The notes under the pieces were generated by a model, which saw only the letters and a program-made list of their open reading frames with translations, was not told the origin of the DNA and did no database searches. A DNA stretch of 64,000 nucleotides from Paraconexibacter algicola (GTDB lineage Bacteria; Actinomycetota; Thermoleophilia; Solirubrobacterales; Solirubrobacteraceae), in the NCBI RefSeq assembly GCF_003044185.1, contig NZ_PYYB01000002.1, positions 496,001-560,000 of the forward strand, written 5' to 3'. Made by a program: the position numbers and the translations under genes. Below are positions 47,488 through 57,182 of this stretch, one piece after another (positions within the stretch are counted from its first letter, which is position 1; each line of letters opens with the position of its first letter).

Positions 47488-48347
47488 GGCGTCGCCCCGG
47501 AAGCCCCGGACGTCCCCGTGGGCGTCTCGCCGAAGCGGGCGCCGCCGCGCTCCAGGGCGGTCACGTACCCCTCGAGGTCACGCTCGCGCAGCGTCCCCAG
47601 GGAGGTGTCGAAGGTCCGGCCGCCGCGGCGCAGGTAGGCGATCTGCGGGCACACGGCCACACCGTAGAGGTTCGCGAGCACCCCGTCGCGGTCGTAGGCG
47701 ATCGGGAACGTCCAGCCGCGGCGGCGGATCAGGTCGCGCAGGTCCCCGCGGTCGCCGCGGATCGACACGCCCACGAACGCGACGCGGGGATGGCGGCGGC
47801 TGACCGCCTCGACGGCGTCGAGCTGGTCGACGCAGTCCCCTCCCCGGGTCGCGAAGAACGCGAGGACGACCGGGCGGCGCTCGGTCAGGGCGCACAGCGT
47901 CACGACGTCGGGGCGGCGGATCGAGCAGGCCGGCACGTCGCCCGCGTCGCCCTGGTCGGCCTTCGTCGCGACGTTCACGTCGCCGTCGAGGTCGCCGAGC
48001 GCGAGCGGCGCCGCGAAGGTCGGGGCCTCGCTCTCGCGTTCCAGTCCGCGCGAGGACACGCCGTCGCTGCCGATCGAGTTCAGGGTCACCAGGCCGAGCA
48101 GCAGCACGAGCACCACCCCGACGAACCAGCCGTAGCGGCCGCGGCCGCCCGGCAGCGACGGGCGTCGCTCGCGCCGGCCGGGCCGGGGCAGGTCGGGGTC
48201 GGACGCGTCACCGGCGGCGAGCCGCTCGGCGGCGGTCGGCCGGTCGGGGTCACGGTCCCGGGCCGGCGGCGGCACCGACGGGCGCGCCGGCTCCTCGTCG
48301 GCCGGGCCGAAGCCCAGCGGCCCGTCGTCGCGTCCGTCCTCGCTCAC
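47484..48347 (-). CDS. Membrane-anchored thioredoxin-fold protein lacking CxxC
   Basis: A 287-aa protein: a cytoplasmic Pro/Asp/Arg-rich N terminus of about 75 residues, one membrane helix (YGWFVGVVLVLLLGLVTL), then an extracytoplasmic TlpA/redoxin-like domain. Where redoxins have ASWCxxC, this protein reads FFATRGGDC, so the first Cys is Gly and only the second is kept. Other Cys residues (PACSI, VTLCAL, VAVCPQIAYL with the cis-Pro) remain. It may be a binding or scaffold version of the fold, or use a different Cys pair. It overlaps the MMPL gene (GTGA) and the B3/B4 gene (ATGA). Confidence 0.75.
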   Translation of the reverse strand: MSEDGRDDGPLGFGPADEEPARPSVPPPARDRDPDRPTAAERLAAGDASDPDLPRPGRRERRPSLPGGRGRYGWFVGVVLVLLLGLVTLNSIGSDGVSSRGLERESEAPTFAAPLALGDLDGDVNVATKADQGDAGDVPACSIRRPDVVTLCALTERRPVVLAFFATRGGDCVDQLDAVEAVSRRHPRVAFVGVSIRGDRGDLRDLIRRRGWTFPIAYDRDGVLANLYGVAVCPQIAYLRRGGRTFDTSLGTLRERDLEGYVTALERGGARFGETPTGTSGASGATP

Positions 48348-51064
48348 GTGCCCTCCCCGGGGGTCGCCGTCGCCACCTGCTGCTTGCGGCGCGGCAGCGG
48401 GATCCGCGGCCGGCCGGTCGACCCGGCGCCGGCCCGCGTGCCGCGGCGCAGCCGGGCGGGGACGAGCTCGCCGCGCTCGGCCAGCAGCAGGACCGCGGGC
48501 AGCACGAGCAGCACGCCCAGCAGCGAGACGGTCAGGTCGATCACGGTGACGGCGCCGAAGTCGCGCAGCATCCGGATGTCCGACAGCACGAGGACGGCGA
48601 ACCCGGCGATGGCGGTGATGCCGCTGGCGCGGACCGCGGCGCCCGTCGAGGCGTAGGTCCGTCGCAGCGCCTCCTCGGGCGGGTGTCCCGCGAGGCGCTC
48701 CTGGCGGTAGCGCTCGGACAGCAGGACGCTGAACTCGGTCGAGATCGCGATCACGAGCGCGCCGAGCGTCACCGACATCGGGTTCAGCGGGATCCGCGTC
48801 AGGAACAGGATCAGGGCGGACCAGCCGGTCGCGAAGGCGATCGGGACGAGCGGGACCAGCGCCCGGCGGCGGTCGCGGAACGCGACGAGCAGCACGAGCG
48901 CGACCGCGACGAGCCCGGCGATCAGCGTGCCGGCGCGGCGCCACGGCGAGGCGACGGCCGCGTTGGCCTCCGCGGCGAGGACCGGCAGCCCGGCGAGCTC
49001 GGCGCGGACCCCGGCGGGCGGGTCGAGCGTGTCGCGCATGAGGTCGATGACCTCCTGCTGGCGCTCCAGCGACATCAGCCGGATCCCGAACGCGAGGCTC
49101 GCGGTGCGCTTGTCGGCGGTGATGACGCCCTGCGAGAAGTAGGGCGGCACGGCGTCGAGCAGCGCCTCGATCTGGGCGCGGCTGCGGTTCGCGGTCCCGG
49201 AGCGGAAGAGGTCGGGCAGCGAGAACGCCGGACACAGCTCGGCCTTGCCGCAGCCCCGCTTGGCGCTGTAGCCGAACCGCTTCAGCAGCGTGTCCTGGTA
49301 GCTCGTCATCCAGCGCACGACCGCCGGGTCGGTCAGCCGGTCGCTGGTGATGACGACGTCGATCTCCCCGCCCACGCCCGTGGACTCCTGCAGGGCCTGC
49401 AGGTCGGTGATCGCGGGCAGGTCGCGCGGCACGAGCTTCTGGATGTCGGACTCGACCTCGGCGCCCGTGTCGATCGCCCACCCGGCGACCGCGACGGCGA
49501 GCGCGACCGCCACGACGCGTCCGGGCCGGGCGGTGGCCAGGGCGAGGCCCCGGCGACCGATCCGGGCGGCACGCGCCCGCAGCGCCCCGCCGCCGCGCCG
49601 CACGCCCCGGCCGACCGGGTTGTCGACGACGAGCTCCCCGGCGCCGCGCAGCGCGGCGCCGAGCGGGCCGCCGTCGGGCAGCCGGCGCCCGTCGGTCCCG
49701 GCGAGCACCGCGGTGCCCAGCACGAGGGCCGCGAGCAGCGCGAGCGCGATGCCGAGCACGAGCAGGATGCCGAAGCCCCGCACCATCGGCACGGGGCTGA
49801 GCACGAGGACGAGGAAGCCGGCGGCGGTCGCGACCGCGGCGGTGACGACGGTCGGGGCGCCCGCGGCGGCGACGCGGTCGATCGCGCGATCGAGGTCGCC
49901 TGCGGCGGCCCGGCGCTCCTCCTCCAGGCGCGCGTGCAGCTGGATCGCGTAGTCGACCGCGAGCCCGATGAGGATCGGCAGCACCGCGATCGAGGCCATC
50001 GTCAGGCTCGCCCCCACGAGCGAGAGGACCCCGAAGGTCACGGCGGTCGCCGCGAGCGCCACGACGAGCGGCAGCAGCCGCAGGCGGGCGCGGAAGACGA
50101 GCGCGAGCGTGAGGGCCATCACCGCGAGCGCGCCGACGATCAGCCAGATGATCGAGTCGGTGATCGCGTCGGTGAGGTCGGCCACGACGACCGGGGCGCC
50201 CGTCACGACGTAGGTGCCCTTGCCGTTCTCCAGCCGCCAGTCGGGCATCGCGACCGCGGCGCGGATGTCGGCGATCGCCCGCTGCTTGTCGCCCTCGGAG
50301 AGCCCGGGGTTCAGCCGCACGGTGATCAGCGCCGTGGTGCAGCTCGGCAGGATGTAGGCGAAGCGGGCCTTCGGGCAGCCGACGGGCCGGCTGTCGTCGA
50401 AGATGATGTTCGAGACGAAGTCCGGGTTGTTCAGCTGCGGCAGCGACGTGACGCCGTACTTCGTGGCGAGCAGCAGGAGGTTGCGGGTGAACTCGGCGTT
50501 CACGAGCTCGCGGGCCTGCTCGCCGAGGCGTCGCGCCTCCGCGGTGCTCTTGCCCTGCGACCGCGCGAGCCGTCGCGCGGCCTCGGCCGCACTCGCCCCC
50601 CGCTCGGCGGCCCGCTGCTGCTCGCGCCCGAACTCCTCGGCGATCTGCGTCACGGCCGTGTTGAGGAACGTGCCGGGCCCGAAGACGACCTTCGTCGGCT
50701 TCGTCCGCGCCAGCCGCGCGCACGGCCCGTTCTCGCCCCCGCGCGGCACGACGCCCGCGGGCCGGTTGCCCGACAGGCAGCCCTCGAGGCCGAGCACCCG
50801 CTGCAGGTCGGCGGTGAGCGCCAGGTACTTCAGGTCCTCCCGGACGAGGACGAACACGGCGTCGTCGCCGAACCGCTCGTAGAACCGCTGGGTCGCCTCG
50901 TAGCTGTCGGAGCTCTTGCCGACGAGCGTCTCGGTCGCCGCGGTGGGCCGCAGCTGCAGCGCGAGCACGGTGCCGGCCGCGACGAGCACGGCGACCAGGA
51001 CCGAGGCGGCCAGCGGGCGACGCGCCGCGCCGCGCATCAGCGCGGTCAGCCCTCGCACGACCAT
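48344..51064 (-). CDS. MMPL-family lipid exporter of the mce operon
   Basis: A 906-aa MMPL/RND-type transporter, close in layout to HpnN and MmpL proteins. It has two halves of one plus five membrane helices with large extracytoplasmic loops. The first loop is long (about 40-290), contains several Cys residues and a helical Arg/Ala/Glu-rich insertion (about 135-190). Intramembrane segments include ILIGLAVDYAIQLHARLEEERR in half one and LVIAISTEFSVLLSERYRQERL in half two, where the second Asp-Tyr becomes Glu-Phe. Lying 77 nt after the last mce gene, it is probably the exporter or membrane partner of the Mce machine. Confidence 0.9.
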   Translation of the reverse strand: MVVRGLTALMRGAARRPLAASVLVAVLVAAGTVLALQLRPTAATETLVGKSSDSYEATQRFYERFGDDAVFVLVREDLKYLALTADLQRVLGLEGCLSGNRPAGVVPRGGENGPCARLARTKPTKVVFGPGTFLNTAVTQIAEEFGREQQRAAERGASAAEAARRLARSQGKSTAEARRLGEQARELVNAEFTRNLLLLATKYGVTSLPQLNNPDFVSNIIFDDSRPVGCPKARFAYILPSCTTALITVRLNPGLSEGDKQRAIADIRAAVAMPDWRLENGKGTYVVTGAPVVVADLTDAITDSIIWLIVGALAVMALTLALVFRARLRLLPLVVALAATAVTFGVLSLVGASLTMASIAVLPILIGLAVDYAIQLHARLEEERRAAAGDLDRAIDRVAAAGAPTVVTAAVATAAGFLVLVLSPVPMVRGFGILLVLGIALALLAALVLGTAVLAGTDGRRLPDGGPLGAALRGAGELVVDNPVGRGVRRGGGALRARAARIGRRGLALATARPGRVVAVALAVAVAGWAIDTGAEVESDIQKLVPRDLPAITDLQALQESTGVGGEIDVVITSDRLTDPAVVRWMTSYQDTLLKRFGYSAKRGCGKAELCPAFSLPDLFRSGTANRSRAQIEALLDAVPPYFSQGVITADKRTASLAFGIRLMSLERQQEVIDLMRDTLDPPAGVRAELAGLPVLAAEANAAVASPWRRAGTLIAGLVAVALVLLVAFRDRRRALVPLVPIAFATGWSALILFLTRIPLNPMSVTLGALVIAISTEFSVLLSERYRQERLAGHPPEEALRRTYASTGAAVRASGITAIAGFAVLVLSDIRMLRDFGAVTVIDLTVSLLGVLLVLPAVLLLAERGELVPARLRRGTRAGAGSTGRPRIPLPRRKQQVATATPGEGT

Positions 51065-51141
51065 CAGCCCGACGTCTCCCTCACGGCCCCGTCACCGTAC
51101 CGACGCGACGGGACGTGGGCGCCGCCCCTCGACGGCACGGG

Positions 51142-52683
51142 CTACTTCGTGGTGGCGCGCGACGCGCCCGCGGTGGCCGACGTCGACGCCCCGATCTGCG
51201 GGAAGTCGGTGGTCTTGCCGCCGATCGTGAACTGGCCCTGCTTCGTGCAGGGTGGCGCGACGACGTCGGCGATCGCGCCGCCGAAGACGAACTTCACGAT
51301 GTTCGCGCGCAGCGCGGGCGGCACGAGACCGGAGAGCGTGTCCCCGAGCCCGCCGAGCGTCGGCACGAGGCCGTTGCGGCAGTGGCGGTCCTCGAAGACC
51401 TTCAGGCCGTCCTTGATGTCGTTGAACGCGCCCGGGAGCGGGTACGGGTTGGACCGGTTGGTGCTGAGCCGGCGCGGATACACGGCGAGCACCTCGGGGT
51501 TCAGCGGGTTCGTCGTGCGGAGGTAGTGGACCTTCGTGGTGACGTCGCCGCCGGGCGGGATGTTCGACGCCTGCGTCGCGGCGACCGTGTTGGCGAAGAA
51601 CGCGCCGACCTCGTTGCGGTACATGCCGAGGAAGTCGAGGATCGGGTTCAGCTGCCGCGTCACGGGGTCGGACTCGCCCAGGAACGGCTTGAGGTCGTCG
51701 AGGAACCGCTCGGTGGCGGGCAGGCCGCGACGCGACGCGGTGATCAGCGGGTCGAGGTCGCGGAACAGCGCCTTGAGGTCCGGGGCGAGCGCCGACAGGT
51801 CGACCAGCGTCGGGCTGAGCTGCCGGGCGGCGGGCCGCAGCTGGTCGATCAGCGGGTCGGTGTCGTCGGCGAAGGTCGTCAGGCGGCGGACCGTCCGCGT
51901 CGCCTCGCGCTGGAAGGTCGGCAGGATCCGGAACGTGTCGGCGAGCTCCGCGTCACGACGCGCGGTGGTCTCGAAGACGCGGTTGCCGTTGGTGATCAGG
52001 CCGGCGAGCTGGCCGCGGCGCTCGCTCAGCGCGTCGAACACCTCGCCGCCGTTGCGCACGAGGCGCCGGACGGTCGCGGACTGCGAGTTCAGGATCCGCA
52101 GCAGCTCGTTGGTGTCCTGCGAGAACGGCGCGAGGTTGCCGAGCGCGTCGGAGATGTCGCGGCCCCGCCCGTCGCTGGCGACGGCGAGCGTCTGGATCCA
52201 GTTCTGGAACGCGGTCCGCGTCCTGGGGTCGAACGCGCGGAAGATCTCGTCGAGCTCGACGGTCGGCGAGACCTGCCCGGCGGGCAGCCGCCCGCCCTCG
52301 GGGACCGTGCCCGCCCCGCGGGTGCCCGGGGTCAGCTCGACGTAGGTCTCGCCCAGCAGCGTCTTCTGGCGCAGGATCGCCTTCGTGTCGCGCTTCAGCG
52401 GCGCGTAGCGGGGCTCGAGCTCGATGACCGTGTCGGAGCGGCCGGTGGACTTGTTCGGCGTGATCTCCTTGACCTTGCCGACGGAGACGCCCGAGATCCG
52501 GACGTCCGCCTCGACCGCCAGCTGCGTCGCCTCGCCGAACGAGGTCGTGAAGCGGTAGCCCTGCGGCTTGAGCGGCGTCGGGCCGCCGAACGCGACCCAG
52601 AGGAACAGCAGCAGGCCGAAGCAGGACAGCGCGAAGCCGACCATGACGAGGAGCCGCCCGACGGTGGGTGCCTGCTTGACCAT
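51142..52683 (-). CDS. Mce/MlaD-family protein (sixth of six)
   Basis: A 513-aa Mce protein: N-terminal membrane helix (about 10-33), MlaD domain (about 38-120) with the strand pattern YRFTTSFGEATQLAVEADVRISGVSVGKV and then TLLGETYVELTPG. A long helical region (about 150-400) with repeated heptads and an Ala/Thr/Ser-rich end follow. Mce proteins form hexameric tunnels or needles that move lipids between membranes. Being last of six, it corresponds by position to MceF. It abuts the preceding mce gene with no gap. Confidence 0.95.
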   Translation of the reverse strand: MVKQAPTVGRLLVMVGFALSCFGLLLFLWVAFGGPTPLKPQGYRFTTSFGEATQLAVEADVRISGVSVGKVKEITPNKSTGRSDTVIELEPRYAPLKRDTKAILRQKTLLGETYVELTPGTRGAGTVPEGGRLPAGQVSPTVELDEIFRAFDPRTRTAFQNWIQTLAVASDGRGRDISDALGNLAPFSQDTNELLRILNSQSATVRRLVRNGGEVFDALSERRGQLAGLITNGNRVFETTARRDAELADTFRILPTFQREATRTVRRLTTFADDTDPLIDQLRPAARQLSPTLVDLSALAPDLKALFRDLDPLITASRRGLPATERFLDDLKPFLGESDPVTRQLNPILDFLGMYRNEVGAFFANTVAATQASNIPPGGDVTTKVHYLRTTNPLNPEVLAVYPRRLSTNRSNPYPLPGAFNDIKDGLKVFEDRHCRNGLVPTLGGLGDTLSGLVPPALRANIVKFVFGGAIADVVAPPCTKQGQFTIGGKTTDFPQIGASTSATAGASRATTK

Positions 52684-54138
52684 CTAGCGCCCCTCCCCCG
52701 CGGTCGCGGTCCCACGGGAGGCGGCGACCGGCTCGGTCGTCAGCTCCTGCGTCGGCGTCTGCGGGACGACGGCGTCGGCGCCCCGCGCCCGCGTGGTCGT
52801 CGTCCCGGTGCCGGCCTGGCTGGTCGTCGGGCAGACGTCGCTGGTCAGCGGCACGCCGGCGAGGTCGACGAGCGTCCCGAGCTGCGGGTTGACCGGCTTG
52901 AGCGAGTCGAGCGTCGCGAGGGTCGAGCAGGACAGCTGCAGCAGGCCGCGGCGGATCGGGCCGTGCGCGTCCTGGGTGCCGAACACCGTGCCGGCGGCGT
53001 GGTTGGCCCACGCGGTCCAGAACAGGTAGCCCTCCTCGGCGTCCCCGGGCGGGTTGTAGGCGAGCGTGTTGAGCAGGTAGTTGACCGTGGTGAGCGCGCT
53101 GGAGAGCTTCGGCGTGACGACCGCGAGGTCGCGGGCGGTCGGCCGCAGGACCCGCACGACGGGCCGCACGTCACGCGCGAACGGCCGCAGCTGGTCGCGG
53201 ATGACCGGGGTCGTGGTGCGCAGGAACGGGCGGGTCTGGCGCAGTGCCGGACCGAGGTTGCGGGCGGCGGGCCGCAGCGCGCCGAGCGTCGGCCCGAGCT
53301 GGCGGGCGAGCCGGTCGGCCTTGTCGAGGGCGGTGCGGGTCTCGCCGAGCGTGTCGGGCAGCAGCTGCAGCGTCTCGCGCAGGCGGGCGTCCTGCCGGGC
53401 GAACGCGGTGAAGACGGCGTTGGAGCTCGAGACGAGGTCGCCGAGCTGCTCGTCCTTCTCGCCGAGCGCCTCGCTGACGAGCCGGAAGTTGTGGACGACG
53501 CGGCGGATGTTCTCGCGGCGCTTGGCGAGCTCGGTGGCGATCCGGTCGGTGTCGCGCGCGGTCGGCTCGAAGCGGCGGATCGTCGAGGACAGGCGCTCGC
53601 CGTTGCCGCGCAGGCCCTCCCCCGCCCCGCCGAGCAGCAGCTGCAGGTAGGACCGCGTGTCGCCGTCCAGCGACGCGAGGATCTCGTCGGCGTTGATGTT
53701 CGGCAGCGTGCTGCGGACGTCGATCGGCTCGTCGCGCGGCAGCTCCCCGGCGGCCTTCGTGCCGGGCGACAGCTCGACGATCATGTCGTTGAGGCCGGTC
53801 TTCGGCCGCACGAGCGCGCTGGCGTCCTTGTAGAGCGGCGCGTACCGGCGGCGGATCTTCAGCGTGACGATCGCGCGGCCGTTCTTCAGCTGCACGTCGG
53901 AGAGCTCGCCGACCGGGACGCCCGCGATGTTCACGGTCTGGCCCTGGCCGGGGGTGATCGACTGCGCGGTCTGGATCTCGGCCTTGTAGTCGACGAAGTC
54001 GCTGCCGAGGACCGGCACCCACTTCGGGAGGTAGAAGCGCTGGTTGGAGAGGATGTAGCCGCCGACGACGCTCGCGATGAGCGCGAGGCCGGCGATCGCC
54101 CCGATCCAGCGGAGGTTCTTGCTGATCGCGCGCCTCAC
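52684..54138 (-). CDS. Mce/MlaD-family protein (fifth of six)
   Basis: A 484-aa Mce protein. The membrane helix is at about 11-30 and the MlaD domain about 45-130 (VDYKAEIQTAQSITPGQG, VNIAGVPVGELSDVQLKNGRAIV). The helical region contains a run of LRPxAR-type repeats between residues 290 and 350 (LGALRPAARNLGPAL, QLRPFARDVRPVVRVLRPTARDL), a likely elongated needle. A Thr/Ala-rich tail follows. No lipobox is seen, so lipid anchoring is not indicated. Four nt separate it from the gene before. Confidence 0.95.
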   Translation of the reverse strand: MRRAISKNLRWIGAIAGLALIASVVGGYILSNQRFYLPKWVPVLGSDFVDYKAEIQTAQSITPGQGQTVNIAGVPVGELSDVQLKNGRAIVTLKIRRRYAPLYKDASALVRPKTGLNDMIVELSPGTKAAGELPRDEPIDVRSTLPNINADEILASLDGDTRSYLQLLLGGAGEGLRGNGERLSSTIRRFEPTARDTDRIATELAKRRENIRRVVHNFRLVSEALGEKDEQLGDLVSSSNAVFTAFARQDARLRETLQLLPDTLGETRTALDKADRLARQLGPTLGALRPAARNLGPALRQTRPFLRTTTPVIRDQLRPFARDVRPVVRVLRPTARDLAVVTPKLSSALTTVNYLLNTLAYNPPGDAEEGYLFWTAWANHAAGTVFGTQDAHGPIRRGLLQLSCSTLATLDSLKPVNPQLGTLVDLAGVPLTSDVCPTTSQAGTGTTTTRARGADAVVPQTPTQELTTEPVAASRGTATAGEGR

Positions 54139-54142
54139 GACG

Positions 54143-55765
54143 TCACTTCCCCACCGTGGCGCCGCGGAACGGGTTCAGGCGCTCGGCGAGCGCCCCGGCG
54201 ACGGAGTCACCGGTCGACGGCGCGGCGTCGCGCTTGCGGGACTGCGCGGCGCGCAGCTGCTCGCCGATCGCCGACCGGGCAGCGCCGGCGGAGACGCCGC
54301 CCTCGGCGCCGCCGACCTTCGCGCCGTTGAGGTCGGGGATCTTCTGCTCGAAGCAGGGGGCCGTGGAGTTGTACGGCGGGCGCTTGCCCGGGAACGCGGG
54401 CCGGGTGCCCAGCGGCTTGGAGGCGGCGTTGGCGAACAGCACGTCGCCGGCGGCGCCGCCGACCTTGCCGGTCGACACGGTCTGGCTGCCGCCACCGGTC
54501 TGGAAGCGGACGTAGCCGCCGTTGCCGTCGAAGTTCTGGCCCTCGCCGGCGAGCCCGACCATCGCGTACCAGAACTCCTTGTAGTTCTCGCGGTCGGTGG
54601 ACAGCGTGCCGTCCTGGATCTTGATGTCCCCGGTCGGCAGGATCACGCGGGTCGCGCACTTGGCGACGAGGTCGGCCTGCGGGAACAGGGTCAGCGAGGT
54701 GTCGACGACCTTCGACAGCGCCGCGGTCGTCGGGCGCAGGTCACGGGCGAGGCCCTGCAGCTCGGCGGGCCCGAGCAGCCGTCGCGTCTGGGCGATCCAC
54801 GGGAACGAGGCGGTGATCGTGCCGGGGGTGGCGCGGACGCCGGGCAGGATCTCGCGGGCGAACGCGCGGGTGTTCGGGAACGCGGCGTTGAGGCTCGCGA
54901 AGGCGCGGTTGGCGCTCGCGAGCGTCGGCGCGAGCGTGCGGACCGTGGCCCGCAGGTTCGTCTGCTCGGCGGCCAGCGCGCCCATCGTCGTGTTGAAGCT
55001 CGTGACGAGCCCCTTGAGGTCGTCCTCGCGGGACGCGAGCGCGGTGGTGACGCGCCCGAGCCCGGCGATGAGCTTGGAGAGGTCGCGCGGCTCGGTCCCG
55101 AGGGTCGCCTCGTTGACGATCGCGAGGTTCTTCAGCGCGCGACCGCCGCGGTCGTAGGTGTCGTTGAAGGCCTCGGCGGCGGTCTCGCCGCGCACGTCGG
55201 GGTCCTGGTCGGCGTCGTCCTCGGCGGTCGGCTCGTACGTGAGCGCGGTCCCGAAGCCGTCGAGCGCCGCCTTGAGGTCCTCGCGCGTGTCCGACTGCAG
55301 GGCCGTCAGGACCTCGTCGAGCTGCACCGGGGTCGCGGTCTGCGTGATCGGGAGCGTGTCCCCGTCCCCGATCGTCGGGGTGCCGGGGGTGCCGGGCTGC
55401 AGGTCGAGGAAGAAGTTGCCCTCGAGGAAGATGCGCGGCCGGATCTTGGCGGTGGCGTCCTTGTGGACGGGCAGGCCCTTGTCCTTCAGCTCGAACGTGA
55501 CGACCGCGGCGTCGGTGCCGTCCTGGCGCTGGACGTCGACGACCTTGCCGACGTTGACGCCCGCGATGCGCACCGGCGAGTTCTTGCGGATCGAGTTCGC
55601 GGACTCGAACACCGCCTTCATCCGGAAGTCCGAGGTGAACGGCAGGTCCTTGGCGAAGCCCAGGTAGGTGCCGACGCCGACGAGCAGCAGCACGAGCGCC
55701 CCGACCGCGAAGGCGGAGGGTCCGGAGGTGCCGCGGCGGCGACCGGAGGATGCGCGACGGGCCAC
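54143..55765 (-). CDS. Mce/MlaD-family protein (fourth of six)
   Basis: A 540-aa Mce protein, the longest of the six. The basic N terminus (RRASSGRRRG) leads into a helix (AVGALVLLLVGVGTYLGFA), then the MlaD domain (about 45-130) with FRMKAVFESANSIRKNSPVRIAGVNVG and VFLEG-type strands. The helical region has DNA-sequence-level Leu heptads. The C-terminal third includes GGSQTVSTGKVGGAAG and a Pro-rich segment with a Cys pair region. One nt separates it from the gene before it. Confidence 0.95.
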   Translation of the reverse strand: MARRASSGRRRGTSGPSAFAVGALVLLLVGVGTYLGFAKDLPFTSDFRMKAVFESANSIRKNSPVRIAGVNVGKVVDVQRQDGTDAAVVTFELKDKGLPVHKDATAKIRPRIFLEGNFFLDLQPGTPGTPTIGDGDTLPITQTATPVQLDEVLTALQSDTREDLKAALDGFGTALTYEPTAEDDADQDPDVRGETAAEAFNDTYDRGGRALKNLAIVNEATLGTEPRDLSKLIAGLGRVTTALASREDDLKGLVTSFNTTMGALAAEQTNLRATVRTLAPTLASANRAFASLNAAFPNTRAFAREILPGVRATPGTITASFPWIAQTRRLLGPAELQGLARDLRPTTAALSKVVDTSLTLFPQADLVAKCATRVILPTGDIKIQDGTLSTDRENYKEFWYAMVGLAGEGQNFDGNGGYVRFQTGGGSQTVSTGKVGGAAGDVLFANAASKPLGTRPAFPGKRPPYNSTAPCFEQKIPDLNGAKVGGAEGGVSAGAARSAIGEQLRAAQSRKRDAAPSTGDSVAGALAERLNPFRGATVGK

Positions 55766-55766
55766 G

Positions 55767-57182
55767 TCAGTTGTCCTTCTGGATGGTCGTCTTCTCGGTC
55801 GACGTGCCCTGGTTGCCGGGCACGTTGCCGATGACCTGGCGGCCGGCGGCGTAGCGCTCGTTCCCGGCCTCGCACTCGAGCGTCTGGCCGGGCGAGGCCG
55901 TGTTCGGGTACGGGTTGGTGTGCAGGTAGTTGTCGCGCAGCGGGCCGTTGGCGGGACCGCTGGAGGGCGCGCCCTCGGCGTTGGGCCCCTGCGGCGTCGC
56001 GATGATGATGAACCGCTGGCCGGTGCCGTTGTTGTCGCCGACGCTCAGGAGGCTCGCGACGTTGCGGAACCACAGCGTCACGTAGTTGCAGACCGTCTGG
56101 ACGGGCGTGAGGTGCGCGATCGTCGGGTTGGCGATCTTCGCGAGGTTCGTGAGGTCGGCGACGCCGAGCTTGACCGCGGGGTCGGCGGCGAACTCCTGCA
56201 GCGCGGTGAACGTCGGCTTCAGGCGGCGGTTGAGGTCCAGGGAGCGGCGCAGGACCGGGGTGCCGATCTGCAGCGCGTCGGCGAGGTCGGGCGCGGCCCC
56301 GGACAGCGCGCGGATGCCGGGGCGCAGCTCGCGCGCGAAGCTCGCGGTGTTCGCCAGGAACGGGCGCTGGCGCGGGAACCCCTGGATGCCGGCGTCGAGC
56401 GCGGCGGGCCCGCCGGAGATCGTGTCCTGGATGAACGGGCGGGCGACGCCGGCGAGCGCGACGAACGTCGTGTCGAGGTTCGCGAACAGCGCGGCCTGCG
56501 TCTGCGCGACGGGGGCGACCTCCGCGGAGGTGCGGCCGAGCACGCGGACGAAGCGGCCCAGGCGCGTGCGGCGGTCGGCGAGGTTGTCCATCACCGGCGC
56601 GAGGTTGCGCAGCAGCGGCTGCAGCTCCTGCAGCGCGATGTTCAGGTCGCCGCCGCGGCCGGCGAACGCGGTGCCGAACTCCTCGATGTTCGTCCGCGAC
56701 GCCTTGCGGGTCGGCAGGTCGAAGGTGTTGATGACGTCGTCGAACTCGACGGGCGTGGGCGTCGCCTGCGAGAACGGGACGGTCGCCCCGTCGGCGAAGC
56801 CGCGCTTGGAGGTGCCGCGCGTGATCTCCACGTACTTGAGGCCCAGCGCGGAGCGCGGGCGCACGAGGATCGTCGAGTCGACGGGCAGCGGCTTGACGGT
56901 CGTCTCGAGCTTCAGGTCGAGCTCGGCGATGACCGACCCGTCGGGCCGCCGGACCGGGGTGATGTCCTGCACGACGCCGACGCGCGCGCCGCCGAGGCGG
57001 ACCTCGTTGCCGGGCACGAGGTTCGCGGCCGACGGCACGAGCGTCTTGACCGAGTAGCTCGGCACGAACGGCAGGCCGCTGTTGGCGTTGTACGCGAGGA
57101 AGACGGCGACGATGACGATCAGGGTCGTCGCGGCGCCGATGAGCACCGGGTTGGCGGCGAGGGACGGGCTGCGACGCTGCAT
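55767..57182 (-). CDS. Mce/MlaD-family protein (third of six)
   Basis: A 471-aa Mce protein: membrane helix (about 11-28), MlaD domain (about 35-120) with YSVKTLVPSAANLVPGNEVRLGGARVG and VRPRSALGLKYVEITRG. The helical region (about 140-330) has the mce-typical DLNIALQELQPLLRNLAPV. A C-terminal globular part has FIIIATPQGPN and SPGQTLECEAGNERY. It shares one base with the stop of the second mce gene (TGATG). Confidence 0.95.
   Translation of the reverse strand: MQRRSPSLAANPVLIGAATTLIVIVAVFLAYNANSGLPFVPSYSVKTLVPSAANLVPGNEVRLGGARVGVVQDITPVRRPDGSVIAELDLKLETTVKPLPVDSTILVRPRSALGLKYVEITRGTSKRGFADGATVPFSQATPTPVEFDDVINTFDLPTRKASRTNIEEFGTAFAGRGGDLNIALQELQPLLRNLAPVMDNLADRRTRLGRFVRVLGRTSAEVAPVAQTQAALFANLDTTFVALAGVARPFIQDTISGGPAALDAGIQGFPRQRPFLANTASFARELRPGIRALSGAAPDLADALQIGTPVLRRSLDLNRRLKPTFTALQEFAADPAVKLGVADLTNLAKIANPTIAHLTPVQTVCNYVTLWFRNVASLLSVGDNNGTGQRFIIIATPQGPNAEGAPSSGPANGPLRDNYLHTNPYPNTASPGQTLECEAGNERYAAGRQVIGNVPGNQGTSTEKTTIQKDN

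Noticed and set aside
51115-54330. Long plus-strand frame opposite the mce genes
   Set aside because: It is antisense to two clear Mce proteins with low-complexity composition, a codon-bias shadow.
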